Counted from the first letter of the stretch, positions 25,773 to 34,950 are shown. The stretch is DNA of 53,912 bases from an uncultured Mycoplasmatota bacterium (GCA_900549325.1 UROI01000007.1:1-53912); one strand, 5' to 3'. The notes: generated by a model from the sequence alone, not told the origin. Numbers and translations are program-made.

Positions 25773-25857
25773 ACGTTATCAGGGAAAAAGAAAAGAGAAA
25801 CCTTTGATTTATAAGGCTTCTTTTTAAAAATCCCTGATAATATTAATTCCCTGATAA
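25767..25857. repeat. RIT right inverted repeat
   Basis: The 91-base complement of the left repeat with one difference (ATAAATC against ATAAATA in the middle). It contains the stop codon of recombinase 3 at one side and the stop codon of the surface-protein gene of the opposite strand at the other. Confidence 0.92.
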
Positions 25858-27417
25858 TTTGTACGGATTACTCGAAGTTCCATCTCCTGGCTCCATCGCT
25901 AGATCAGAGGCAAGATAAAGGACTGGACGCACGCCGAAAGTATTAGACGCAAGGCTGTAAGTCAAGGTGCCCGTCGAATACACATACCACGCACCGAACG
26001 CATTGCCGGAACGAGGGGTTAAGATCCACTGATAAGCACTATTAAATAACCAATCATTACTTTTACAAGTTGAATCATTATAACTAACTAACTGCTTAGT
26101 ACACTGACTTAAATCTGCTGCATAACCATAATCTGATGGATACATTAGTCCTATTTTACCAGTCCATGTTGTTGGTCTTCCAGAATATACTGTTGTTCCC
26201 CTTTCATAACCATAAAATTGATTAGAGTATGTAGAACTACTATTCCATCCACCAATATTCCAAGTCTCTTCTGATATAAGATCTCTTGTCGTATCATTTT
26301 TTATTCCTGTACTCGTAAAATCACAATTTGTCGTTGCATTATTTTGTCCGCTATAACATTTGCCTGATGCACTATTATAATATAAACTCTGTCCTAAGCC
26401 ATTGTCATTAGAATCTGTTGTATAATAATCACTTGGATTTAAAAGTTTCATTAATCTTGCTGTCGTCCAGTCATTCTTACCATTAACAGATTCTGCACCA
26501 GTACTTTTATTTTTGTTATCCCAAGAATAATTCCCAATAGATGTATTTCTTATTATTTTTAATTTCCCATTAAATACACCAATTATTCGCCATGTTTCGC
26601 AGGTACTTGATGTTTGATTACTATAATCAGAGCAATTAAAATATATGTAATTATTTGGATTTGCTCCATAATATCTTATATTTCCACCATCTATACCAGT
26701 TGAAGTACTACCTAATCTATCATTCATAAGTGATACTGAAGGTGCTGTATTATATGTAATACTATTATTTGTTACTGTTTTCTTTTCTGCATTATTATAT
26801 AAATATCTTATATATTTAGCCATATTTGTTGGTGCAGGCGGTGTAATTTTAGTATCAGTACCTGTTATATTACAAACTAAATCAAAATTATATGGTTGGT
26901 TAGCCATGTCTAATGGATTATTACCTATGGTACCATCTATCCATAAATATAATATAAAGGTATATTCTTTATTAAAATCTAATGTTTCTTTATCTGTATT
27001 TAGTGTTATTGTACTACCATTTGATACATTAGCAAAGTTACCTGTACCATAAGATACTCCTGTTGTATCATTTACTAATTCATATTTAAATGATTTATGT
27101 TTTAATCCTGAAGTAGTAAGTGAAGTGTCATTAATACTATTTACTACTAGATTCCAAGTAACAAAGGCATTTGCGGCCATTTGTTGTTTGGTTGTTACTT
27201 TTAATATTCTTCCTTTTTCTCTTGCGGATGTTGGATATAATAACTTACTATTGTCTGATAGTTTATCACATGAGCCAGTACCTCCTGATACTGTTACATC
27301 TACTAACTGATCTTTATTTACTGCGGTGCTGCTCCAACCAAAGTATGCCATTGTTGTTCCTACGAGAACAAACAAAACTATTGCAATAATTAATAATATA
27401 ATATTCTTTTTTCCCAT
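25843..27417 (-). CDS. large secreted or anchored surface protein with variable C-terminal domain
   Basis: This 524-residue protein starts with a SipW-type signal segment (hydrophobic 5-24, ending GTTMAYFGW). A TasA/camelysin-like beta domain follows to about 200, and then a longer Trp/Tyr/Asn-rich domain of unknown fold with several Cys. It is close to the product of the gene at 52554 along the second domain, except for the last ~50 residues. There the codons become rich in C and G and the residues differ, up to a shared end GDGTSSNPYKL. The final three residues come from the RIT repeat. It is preceded by rseP (18 bases) with the Shine-Dalgarno site AAAGGGTGA. The role is probably adhesion or binding; no enzyme motif is seen. 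Confidence 0.8.
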   Translation of the reverse strand: MGKKNIILLIIAIVLFVLVGTTMAYFGWSSTAVNKDQLVDVTVSGGTGSCDKLSDNSKLLYPTSAREKGRILKVTTKQQMAANAFVTWNLVVNSINDTSLTTSGLKHKSFKYELVNDTTGVSYGTGNFANVSNGSTITLNTDKETLDFNKEYTFILYLWIDGTIGNNPLDMANQPYNFDLVCNITGTDTKITPPAPTNMAKYIRYLYNNAEKKTVTNNSITYNTAPSVSLMNDRLGSTSTGIDGGNIRYYGANPNNYIYFNCSDYSNQTSSTCETWRIIGVFNGKLKIIRNTSIGNYSWDNKNKSTGAESVNGKNDWTTARLMKLLNPSDYYTTDSNDNGLGQSLYYNSASGKCYSGQNNATTNCDFTSTGIKNDTTRDLISEETWNIGGWNSSSTYSNQFYGYERGTTVYSGRPTTWTGKIGLMYPSDYGYAADLSQCTKQLVSYNDSTCKSNDWLFNSAYQWILTPRSGNAFGAWYVYSTGTLTYSLASNTFGVRPVLYLASDLAMEPGDGTSSNPYKLSGN

Positions 27418-27434
27418 TAGAGCGTCACCCTTTC

Positions 27435-28484
27435 TTAAAACAATTTTACTATATCACTTATTGTTACAAATACCATTAATAACATTAGTAATATAAAGCC
27501 TATACTGTTTATCATTCCTTCTGTTTTTGCTTTTATTGGTTTTCTTCTTATTTTTTCTATTATTAGGAATAATACTCTTCCTCCATCAAAGGCTGGGAAT
27601 GGTATTAAATTTATTACTCCGACATTCATAGATAGGTATGCTACTAGACTTAAGATACTTTCAAAACCTTTCTTAGACTGACTATCTACTACTGAATATA
27701 TTCCTACTGGTCCTGATAAATCTTTTACTCCGAATTTTCCTGTTACTAATTCTTTTAATGTTGTAAGCATTAGTTTATATAGACTAGCAGTTGTTTCTGC
27801 AGCATTCTTAAGTGATACTATAAAGCCTCTTTTTACTGTTGTATCTAGTCCTATTCCTACTACATAACCTACATTTCCTTCTTCGTCTTCTACTTTATCT
27901 GGTATTAGTGTTACTTCTCTTTTAGTACCTGATTTATCTTTTAGTACTATATTTAGTTGTTCTCCTTTTGAAGCTTGAATATATAATTGTACTTCACTCC
28001 AACTGGATACTCTTTGTTTGTTTATTGATACTATGGTATCTCCTTCTTTAATACCAGCAGTATAAGCAGGATATCCTTCACTTACATTAGCTACTACTGG
28101 TTTAGTAGAAATACTTCCATATATTAAGGCTGATACAAATATTATTACAAAGGCAAATAAGAAGTTAAAGGTTGCACCAGCAATCATTATTATTAATCTT
28201 TGCCATACTGGCTTAGAATATAGCATTCTTTTTTTATCTATCTTTGTATTATCGTCAGCATCTTCACCCGCTAGTGATACAAAGCCACCTATTGGTATAG
28301 CTCTAATACAGTATTCTGTCTCTCCGCCTTTCTTTTTGAAATGGAATATTTTAGGCCCCATACCTATTGAGAACTCATAGACATATACTCCAAATAGTTT
28401 AGAGAATATAAAGTGTCCGAATTCATGTACTAATACTATAGCACCAAGTATTAATACGAAATATAATAAACTTAATAAATTCAT
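27435..28484 (-). CDS. rseP: site-2 intramembrane zinc metalloprotease RseP
   Basis: The family cleaves transmembrane segments of anti-sigma factors and signal peptides. The zinc motif HEFGH lies in the first helix (about residues 20-24), a PDZ domain occupies about 115-200 (YPAYTAGIKEGDTIVSIN), and the second metal site NLIPFPAFDGGR lies near 295. The length of 349 residues is a normal size. The gene sits 18 bases after cdsA in the classical cdsA-rseP order, though without the usual dxr, proS or polC neighbours. Confidence 0.95.
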   Translation of the reverse strand: MNLLSLLYFVLILGAIVLVHEFGHFIFSKLFGVYVYEFSIGMGPKIFHFKKKGGETEYCIRAIPIGGFVSLAGEDADDNTKIDKKRMLYSKPVWQRLIIMIAGATFNFLFAFVIIFVSALIYGSISTKPVVANVSEGYPAYTAGIKEGDTIVSINKQRVSSWSEVQLYIQASKGEQLNIVLKDKSGTKREVTLIPDKVEDEEGNVGYVVGIGLDTTVKRGFIVSLKNAAETTASLYKLMLTTLKELVTGKFGVKDLSGPVGIYSVVDSQSKKGFESILSLVAYLSMNVGVINLIPFPAFDGGRVLFLIIEKIRRKPIKAKTEGMINSIGFILLMLLMVFVTISDIVKLF

Positions 28485-28502
28485 AATCTATCCTCCTTTT
28501 TA

Positions 28503-29282
28503 TTATAAAATACTAAGTAATAAACTCATACCTAATGATACAAATATAACACTATCAAATCTATCTAATATACCACCATGACCTGGTATTATATTTGAAT
28601 AATCTTTTTTATCATAATATCTTTTTATTGCACTAAATACTAAGTCTCCCATTTCACTTAATATAGTAAGTATTAATGACATTAATATTATTTTTAATAC
28701 TGATATACTACCTATTAGTGATATGTAAAACATAGTTCCTACAAAAGTACCTACGAGTACTCCTGTTACACAGCCTTCTATTGTCTTTTTAGGAGATATA
28801 CTAGTAAATCTATGTTTTCCTATTAGATTTCCTCCTATGAAAGCATATGTATCGGTAATAAATGATATTATAAATATATAAATGCATTTATATATATTGA
28901 TTTCTTTCATAGTACTAATATTATTAAAAGCAAGTCCTAGTAGTAATATTATTCCTATAAAATACATACTATCATTGATATTATATTTATCTTTATCATT
29001 ATAGAATATTACTGGTAATATTAGCGATAATATAGTTAATATTATCATACTAGTAATATTTATTTTATATACTATACCATTTAACATAAATATTCCAAGT
29101 AATATATAAGATATTATTTTTATTACTGGTATATTTTTATTTTTGTATTTGATATCTATTAGTTCTTTTAAACCTAGTATAGAGGTAATTGTCATAACTA
29201 TTCTAAATACTGTATTTCCTAATAAGAATGCTAGTAATAGAATACCTACTACTAAAGCTCCTCCAAGTAATCTTTTCTTCAT
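28503..29282 (-). CDS. cdsA: phosphatidate cytidylyltransferase
   Basis: CdsA makes CDP-diacylglycerol from phosphatidic acid and CTP. The 259 residues contain about eight membrane helices and end with the family signature SEMGDLVFSAIKRYYDKKDYSNIIPGHGGILDRFDS, which carries the metal-binding Asp residues (about 205-245). It lies between parE and rseP on the minus strand with very short gaps (9 and 18 bases), so all are probably on one transcript from the parE promoter. Confidence 0.95.
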   Translation of the reverse strand: MKKRLLGGALVVGILLLAFLLGNTVFRIVMTITSILGLKELIDIKYKNKNIPVIKIISYILLGIFMLNGIVYKINITSMIILTILSLILPVIFYNDKDKYNINDSMYFIGIILLLGLAFNNISTMKEINIYKCIYIFIISFITDTYAFIGGNLIGKHRFTSISPKKTIEGCVTGVLVGTFVGTMFYISLIGSISVLKIILMSLILTILSEMGDLVFSAIKRYYDKKDYSNIIPGHGGILDRFDSVIFVSLGMSLLLSIL

Positions 29283-29291
29283 AACGCCTCC

Positions 29292-31196
29292 CTATGCTAT
29301 TTTATAATCGTCTTCAAGAGAGAATATAACGTTTTCTTCAATCCAATTTTTTCTTGGTTCTACAGCATCTCCCATAAGTACTGATACTCTTTTTTCAGCA
29401 AGAGCTGCATCTGTTATATTTACTTTAATTAGTTTTCTTTCTTTTGGATCCATAGTAGTTTCCCATAACTGGTTAGCATTCATTTCACCAAGTCCTTTGT
29501 ATCTTTGGACTTTATAGTTTGTCTTTCCTTTAGTTTCTTCTCTTAATTCTTCATTAGACCAAGCATAGACATGTTTACTACCACTAGTTACTTTATATAG
29601 TGGTGGCATGGCTATAAATAGATGACCTTCTTCGATAAGCTGTTTCATATATCTATAGAAGAATGTTAATAATAGACATTGGATATGGGCTCCATCATCA
29701 TCAGCATCGGTCATTATTATTACTTTACCATAGTTTATATCTTTCACATTGAAGTCACTACCTACTCCAGCACCTATTGTATAGATTAGAGTATTTATTT
29801 CTTCATTTTTGAATATTTCTTCCATTCTTGTTTTTTCAGTATTTAATACTTTACCACGAAGTGGAAGAATAGCTTGTACTTTTCTATCTCTACCTTGTTT
29901 AGCAGAGCCACCGGCTGAATCTCCCTCTACTATAAATAGTTCTTTTTCTAAAGCTTTTTTACTTTGAGCTGGAGTTAATTTTCCTGATAGTAATCTTTCT
30001 GTCTTTTTACTATCTTTACCTTTTCTTGTTTCTTCTCTTGCTTTTCTAGCAGCTTCTCTAGCTTCTTTTCCTTTTACGGCTTTTCCGACTATTTTAGTAG
30101 CTACCATTTTATTTTCTTCAAGGAAGAATTTTAATTTTTCAGTAACTATTGCTTCAACTACTGCTCTTGCAGCGGGTGTACCTAGTTTTGATTTGGTCTG
30201 TCCTTCAAACTGAAGTATATCTTCAGGTATTTGTACGGATATAACTGCGGTTAGACCTTCTCTTACATCAGAACCATCAAAACTTTTATCTTTCTTTAAG
30301 TAATTATTGGCTCTAGCATAGTCATTTAATACTTTTGTAATTGCAGTTTTGAAACCGACTTCATGACTACCACCATCACTAGTTTTTACATCATTAACAA
30401 ATGATACAATATTTTCTGAATAACTATCAGTATATTGCATAGCTACTGATACATTGATTTTATCTTTTGAACTAGTAAAACATAATGGTTTATGTAATAC
30501 TTCTTTTCCTTCATTTAAATATTCACAAAAGGCCTCTAAGCCATTTTCATAATGATATTTTTCACTTCTACCATCTATTTCATCTACTACTTCAATGGTA
30601 AGTCCACTTATTAAGAAAGCACTTTCTTGCATTCTTTCACATATAGTAGAAAAACTAAATGTTGTAACTGGAAATATTGCTGGATCTGGTTTAAATTTAA
30701 CTGTCGTTCCAGTTCTATTGGTAGTTCCTACTTTTTTTAATGGTACTACTACTTTTCCACCATTTTCAAACTTTATATAGTATTCTCCGCCATCACGACG
30801 AGTTACTACTTCCATAACTGAACTTAAAGCATTAACTACTGATCCACCTACTCCATGTAAGCCTCCAGATACTTTATATCCGCCTTCACTAAATTTACCA
30901 CCGGCATGAAGTACTGTATATATTACTTCAGGAGTTGATTTACCAGAAGCATGCATACCTACTGGTAGGCCTCTACCTTTATCAGTTACACTTACTGCTC
31001 CATCTTTATGTAAAACTATTTTTAAATGATTACCATAACCATTTAATGCTTCATCAATAGAATTATCTACTATTTCCCATACTAGATGATGTAAGCCTCT
31101 TTTATCAGTAGAACCAATATACATACCTGGTCTTTTTCTTACTGCTTCCAATCCTTCTAGTATTTTAATTGAACTCTCATCATATTTTGCTGCCAT
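29292..31196 (-). CDS. parE: DNA topoisomerase IV subunit B (ParE)
   Basis: ParE is the ATPase subunit of topoisomerase IV, which unlinks daughter chromosomes. The GHKL ATPase domain has EIVDNSIDEAL and the glycine loop GGLHGVGGSVVNAL. The Toprim domain has EGDSAGGSAKQGRD and MTDADDDGAHI, and the C-terminal part has QRYKGLGEMN. RPGMYIGSTDKRGLHHLV and SGKLTPAQSK favour ParE over GyrB. The ATG at 31196 follows AGAGTGAT. The partner parC is not adjacent, unlike the usual parE-parC pair; here it leads an operon with cdsA, rseP and a surface-protein gene. Confidence 0.9.
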   Translation of the reverse strand: MAAKYDESSIKILEGLEAVRKRPGMYIGSTDKRGLHHLVWEIVDNSIDEALNGYGNHLKIVLHKDGAVSVTDKGRGLPVGMHASGKSTPEVIYTVLHAGGKFSEGGYKVSGGLHGVGGSVVNALSSVMEVVTRRDGGEYYIKFENGGKVVVPLKKVGTTNRTGTTVKFKPDPAIFPVTTFSFSTICERMQESAFLISGLTIEVVDEIDGRSEKYHYENGLEAFCEYLNEGKEVLHKPLCFTSSKDKINVSVAMQYTDSYSENIVSFVNDVKTSDGGSHEVGFKTAITKVLNDYARANNYLKKDKSFDGSDVREGLTAVISVQIPEDILQFEGQTKSKLGTPAARAVVEAIVTEKLKFFLEENKMVATKIVGKAVKGKEAREAARKAREETRKGKDSKKTERLLSGKLTPAQSKKALEKELFIVEGDSAGGSAKQGRDRKVQAILPLRGKVLNTEKTRMEEIFKNEEINTLIYTIGAGVGSDFNVKDINYGKVIIMTDADDDGAHIQCLLLTFFYRYMKQLIEEGHLFIAMPPLYKVTSGSKHVYAWSNEELREETKGKTNYKVQRYKGLGEMNANQLWETTMDPKERKLIKVNITDAALAEKRVSVLMGDAVEPRKNWIEENVIFSLEDDYKIA

Positions 31197-31228
31197 AACT
31201 ATCACTCTTTCTATTAAATTCCATAATA

Positions 31229-31257
31229 ATTATACAATAAAATGAAGATAAGAGCAA
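31229..31257 (-). promoter_or_regulatory. promoter of the parE-cdsA-rseP operon
   Basis: TTGCTC and TATAAT are separated by 17 bases on the minus strand, upstream of the Shine-Dalgarno site AGAGTGAT. The -35 lies in one arm of a short hairpin. Confidence 0.6.
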
Positions 31258-31298
31258 GATTCTTGCCCTATTTTTTACAAAGAAAAAAGAAAATAACT

Positions 31299-32672
31299 CT
31301 AGTTTAAGTTACTTTCTAGTATTTCTTTAAATTTAACGCAATCATCTATGCTATAATTACTAATTAAGCTCATAGTTATTGCATCGTCGATACTTATATT
31401 ATTCTTATTAGAATTATTTTTTATTTCTTTTAACATTGCTATTATCTTCTTATAATCATTTAGTGTATAAGATGTATCATTACTAATAATAGTTTGTTTA
31501 ACTGGCTCTATTATTTTTTCTTCTTTCTCTACTAAATCATTAAGAGAAATAGTATTACTAATAAGATTCTTTTTCATATTTTCTTCTTTTATCTTTAATG
31601 TCTTATTTTCTACTTTATTTAAATTAACATTCAAAATATTTTTACCAATTATATCTTTTTCTTTTATAATGTTAACTTTAACTTCTGGCACTTTATCTAC
31701 TTTAGTTTTTACATTCTTAATTTTAACTTCGGGTACTTTTTCTATAATAGATTCTTCTATCTTTGGGCTATCTTTTTCTAACTCTAATTTTAAATTATTA
31801 TAATTATCTTCATATATTTTTTGAGGATTTGTTATATTATAACTTTTATTATTTACTTCAGTATCATAATAAGTTACTGGTACTAAACCATTTAATATAT
31901 CGTTAAATGTTATTTTATTATTTGTTTCTACCTCGGTATCGGTAGGTAATTCTTCTTTAATTTCAGTAACTTCTGGTACTTTAATATTTTCTTCAATAAG
32001 TGATACTTCTTCTTTTACTGGTATAGTTTCAGGAGTAATTACTTCTTTAGTAACTGGTTCTTTTACCTCGGAAATTATTTCTTCTTTTATAGTTTTTTTA
32101 GAGGTAATCTTATCACATATTGTATTAGTAATATAGGCTGTGCTTAGTGAAAATATCCAAAGTATAAATAAGCCCATATTTAATTCTAATATAGCCACTA
32201 ATGAACTATTAGTGTATAGTGACGATATTTCAAAAACATTTATGCTATTTTTTGCTATAATATTTAATACTATGATAAAGAAAATATTATTTAGAATAAA
32301 TGCTATACTATTAATTATTTTGTATACTTTCTTCTTTTTAGTACTTAATATACTAGTAATAAAGGCTACTGCTACTACTAGTAATATACTTAAATAAATA
32401 TAGATAGATGGAAAATAAATACCACTAAAGAATATTGTAGTAAAGTTATCAAATGTTTTAAATAATATTTTATAATTTCCTATAATACTAATTATTAATG
32501 TTAAAAGTATTGATAAGCTCATAAGTATTGTATATTTTTTATTACTTAGTTTCTTAAATATAAATAGTATTGTTAAGATTAACATTATAGCTATTAGTAC
32601 TAAAACAAATTTATATGTCATTAATACATCAATTAGTATTTTTAGTTTTTCTAGTAGTGTCAAGTATCTCAT
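31299..32672 (-). CDS. multi-span membrane protein with long charged C-terminal region
   Basis: The 457 residues fall into two parts. The first ~190 contain about five membrane helices, and the remainder is a hydrophilic region rich in Lys, Glu, Val and Ile, with short recurring KVPEVK-like pieces. The last ~50 residues (SYTLNDYKKIIAMLKEIKN and SIDDAITMSLISNYSIDDCVKFKEIL) look folded and helical. No family is recognised. It follows the sortase gene with the Shine-Dalgarno site GGGGGTGACG and is likely the last gene of the surface protein-sortase operon. Confidence 0.7.
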   Translation of the reverse strand: MRYLTLLEKLKILIDVLMTYKFVLVLIAIMLILTILFIFKKLSNKKYTILMSLSILLTLIISIIGNYKILFKTFDNFTTIFFSGIYFPSIYIYLSILLVVAVAFITSILSTKKKKVYKIINSIAFILNNIFFIIVLNIIAKNSINVFEISSLYTNSSLVAILELNMGLFILWIFSLSTAYITNTICDKITSKKTIKEEIISEVKEPVTKEVITPETIPVKEEVSLIEENIKVPEVTEIKEELPTDTEVETNNKITFNDILNGLVPVTYYDTEVNNKSYNITNPQKIYEDNYNNLKLELEKDSPKIEESIIEKVPEVKIKNVKTKVDKVPEVKVNIIKEKDIIGKNILNVNLNKVENKTLKIKEENMKKNLISNTISLNDLVEKEEKIIEPVKQTIISNDTSYTLNDYKKIIAMLKEIKNNSNKNNISIDDAITMSLISNYSIDDCVKFKEILESNLN

Positions 32673-32691
32673 ATCGTCACCCCCTCTTTTA

Positions 32692-33315
32692 TTACATTAA
32701 TTCTGCTATATATATTGTCTGATGATAATTATCATCTTTGGTACAAGTAATTAATGTCAAACTTGTTTTATTTCTATTCCTTAATATTCTTACTGTACCT
32801 GTTTTTTCTTCATTATATATTTTAGTTATTTTATATGTATAATCTTTGCCTTGATAATGAACGGTTATGGTATCTTCTAAATCTAACATATATAGATTTG
32901 CAAAGTAACTATTATTATAATTGCCTGAATGTCCTGCAATTATTAAGTTACCATTTACTACATCAGGATAATCAGATTCTTTTAAAACAAATAAATTAAA
33001 CTGAACATTATTTAAACTTGATGTTTTACTATAAAATCCTTTATAGAAATTTATTTTAGGAATATCTAATATTCCTAAATATTCTTCATAAGTATAATTA
33101 TTATCTTCTTTTACTTCTTCAGTAGGTTCTTCCGCTACTGGTTCTTCTACTTCGTTATTAGTTATTTCGCTCATATTTATTTCTGATAGAGCTAAATTCA
33201 TTTGACTAAATACAACATCCCTTTTTTCTTTGATATAATTTGAAAGTAAAAGCGGGATTCCACTTATTATTAGTATTACTCCCGCTGCTACTTGAAATTT
33301 TAAATTATTCTTCAT
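32692..33315 (-). CDS. sortase
   Basis: Sortases attach surface proteins to the wall or polymerise pili by cleaving a C-terminal signal. The 207 residues have an N-terminal membrane anchor (about 8-27), an acidic linker and a sortase barrel with catalytic His129 in AGHSGN and Cys191 in TLITCTKDD. The conserved Arg normally a few residues after the Cys is not seen; NYHQTIYIAEL occupies the place, with His-Gln instead. The gene starts inside the end of the surface-protein gene (11-base overlap), so that protein, with its C-terminal sorting signal, is the obvious substrate. The class is uncertain. Confidence 0.88.
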   Translation of the reverse strand: MKNNLKFQVAAGVILIISGIPLLLSNYIKEKRDVVFSQMNLALSEINMSEITNNEVEEPVAEEPTEEVKEDNNYTYEEYLGILDIPKINFYKGFYSKTSSLNNVQFNLFVLKESDYPDVVNGNLIIAGHSGNYNNSYFANLYMLDLEDTITVHYQGKDYTYKITKIYNEEKTGTVRILRNRNKTSLTLITCTKDDNYHQTIYIAELM

Positions 33316-34867
33316 TCTTTTTATAGTTTTTGTATATCATTAATGATCCAAGACCAATAATAATGATACCTATTAAGGATGCTGTTATTGTTTTAAATGA
33401 CGAAGTACTTGGAACTTCTACTGTTTCTGGTTTATTATACATGATAATATCGCCATCAACTGTACCATCTTCTTTTACTGTGAAAGTAACTGTTTCAGTA
33501 GATAATTCATATCCTTCTGGAGCTATTGTTTCACTCAATGTATATTTACCTGGTTTTAAACCATCTTTAATTATAAATGGTTCATTAGTTGATACCCAAG
33601 CATAGATAATTTCTCCAGCCTCATCTTTTAATTCAAGATGAGCTCCTGGTAATTCTTCTCCTGTTGTAATATCTCTTTTACTAATACTTATTGGTACAGG
33701 TTTTTCTTCAGGATAGTTTTTCATAACTACTTTAGTTACTGTTCCATCATTCTTTATTTCAAAAGTAATTGTCTCCGTACTTAAGATATATCCTTCTGGA
33801 GCTATAGTCTCAGTTAATGTATATTTACCTGGTTTTAAACCTTTTATAATATGTACTTCTTTTGTAGATGTCCATTCATCTACAACTTTATTATTAGAAT
33901 CTTTTACTACTAGATGTGCTCCTTCTAATTCTTCACTAGTTGTAGCATCTATCTTACTTATTTGTACTTCAGTTACTATATTTAATTTTAATTCCATTGT
34001 GGTACTAATATCATTATAATCATAGTATAAAGCTGAAGTTGCTTGAATAGTCGAATCTGAAGGTCTATATTCATATACCTTAGCAATGCCACCACTTATT
34101 ACAGCTTTTACTTTAAAACTCAAAGTAGTATCTTTAATACTTGATATTGGTACTTTAACAACAAATTGTTCATCTTTAAGAAATGTTTTTTGTTCTGCCC
34201 CTTTTGTATTTGCTATAATTGTTCCAGTAGGTGCTCCTTCTAGTGAAACAGTATAGTTTTCCTTTACTGTTCCAGTAGTATTTATACCTAAGTTAGAACT
34301 AACATAATATTTTTTATCACTAGATAATGTTAAATTATTTGTACCAGTCAATTTAATAGTAGGAGTAGTATTTTTAAAATCATTTGCTCCATTTATTAAT
34401 TTAGCGGCTGCTTTAACAACATCATTTTCTGAGCCACGATATGTTCCTTTAGTAAAATCAAAATGGGTAAATACTTCTGCTTTTGGTGTTAAAATATACC
34501 ATATAGCTATATTTGCGGTTAAATAGTCTTTATCATTATCTCCAAATATTGATTTATTTGGATATCCATTTTGATAAATATAGATTAATCTCGAATCTAA
34601 TTCACCACTCTTAGTAAACTTTAATTCTCTATCAAATACTCCTAATTTTGGACTTTCGCAACAATAAACCAATTTTCCGTCAGTGGTCTTTTTAACGGTT
34701 ACTGTCAATGTACTGTTTGGTAAATATTTTGAAGCATAAATCAAATGTAATTTTGAACCATCAATATAAAAATATTCTGGTGCATCAGTTTGTGCTTTTA
34801 CAGTATTAGTAGTAAATATACTTGTAATAATTATCATTACACTTAATAATATTTTTTTTAATTTCAT
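33305..34867 (-). CDS. LPXTG-like surface protein with thioester-like and two Cna-B domains
   Basis: The start at 34867 follows GAGGAGG and opens with a signal peptide (ending about KAQ). A domain resembling thioester domains of Gram-positive adhesins follows, with VYCCESP and LTANIAIWYI. Then come a beta-rich linker and two Cna-B/SpaA domains that begin VQISKID and ISISKRD, each with the Lys, the catalytic Glu in LTETIAPEGY or LSETIAPEGY, and an Asn near the end, as in isopeptide-forming folds. The C terminus has VPSTSS, a membrane helix and KNYKKNEE, a sorting signal. The adjacent sortase gene overlaps its stop. In the thioester domain the usual Gln before A-I-W is Asn. Confidence 0.87.
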   Translation of the reverse strand: MKLKKILLSVMIIITSIFTTNTVKAQTDAPEYFYIDGSKLHLIYASKYLPNSTLTVTVKKTTDGKLVYCCESPKLGVFDRELKFTKSGELDSRLIYIYQNGYPNKSIFGDNDKDYLTANIAIWYILTPKAEVFTHFDFTKGTYRGSENDVVKAAAKLINGANDFKNTTPTIKLTGTNNLTLSSDKKYYVSSNLGINTTGTVKENYTVSLEGAPTGTIIANTKGAEQKTFLKDEQFVVKVPISSIKDTTLSFKVKAVISGGIAKVYEYRPSDSTIQATSALYYDYNDISTTMELKLNIVTEVQISKIDATTSEELEGAHLVVKDSNNKVVDEWTSTKEVHIIKGLKPGKYTLTETIAPEGYILSTETITFEIKNDGTVTKVVMKNYPEEKPVPISISKRDITTGEELPGAHLELKDEAGEIIYAWVSTNEPFIIKDGLKPGKYTLSETIAPEGYELSTETVTFTVKEDGTVDGDIIMYNKPETVEVPSTSSFKTITASLIGIIIIGLGSLMIYKNYKKNEE

Positions 34868-34950
34868 AACAAAACCTCCTCTTGAAATCGTTTTATATGA
34901 TACCACTTTTTATTATGTTTGTCAATATGAACATGGCCTTATAAATTAAA

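Larger units (their letters stand above)
22517..25857 (+). mobile_element. recombinase-in-trio (RIT) element
   Basis: The 3341-base element consists of three overlapping tyrosine recombinase genes in one direction, enclosed by 91-base inverted repeats that differ at one position. It is flanked by the direct repeat TTTGTA (22511-22516 and 25858-25863). This is the architecture described as RIT elements. The right end lies inside the 3' end of the surface-protein gene at 25843. The genes use many ATA and AAA codons, unlike the ATT/TAT style of neighbouring genes, which suggests a separate history. Confidence 0.9.
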
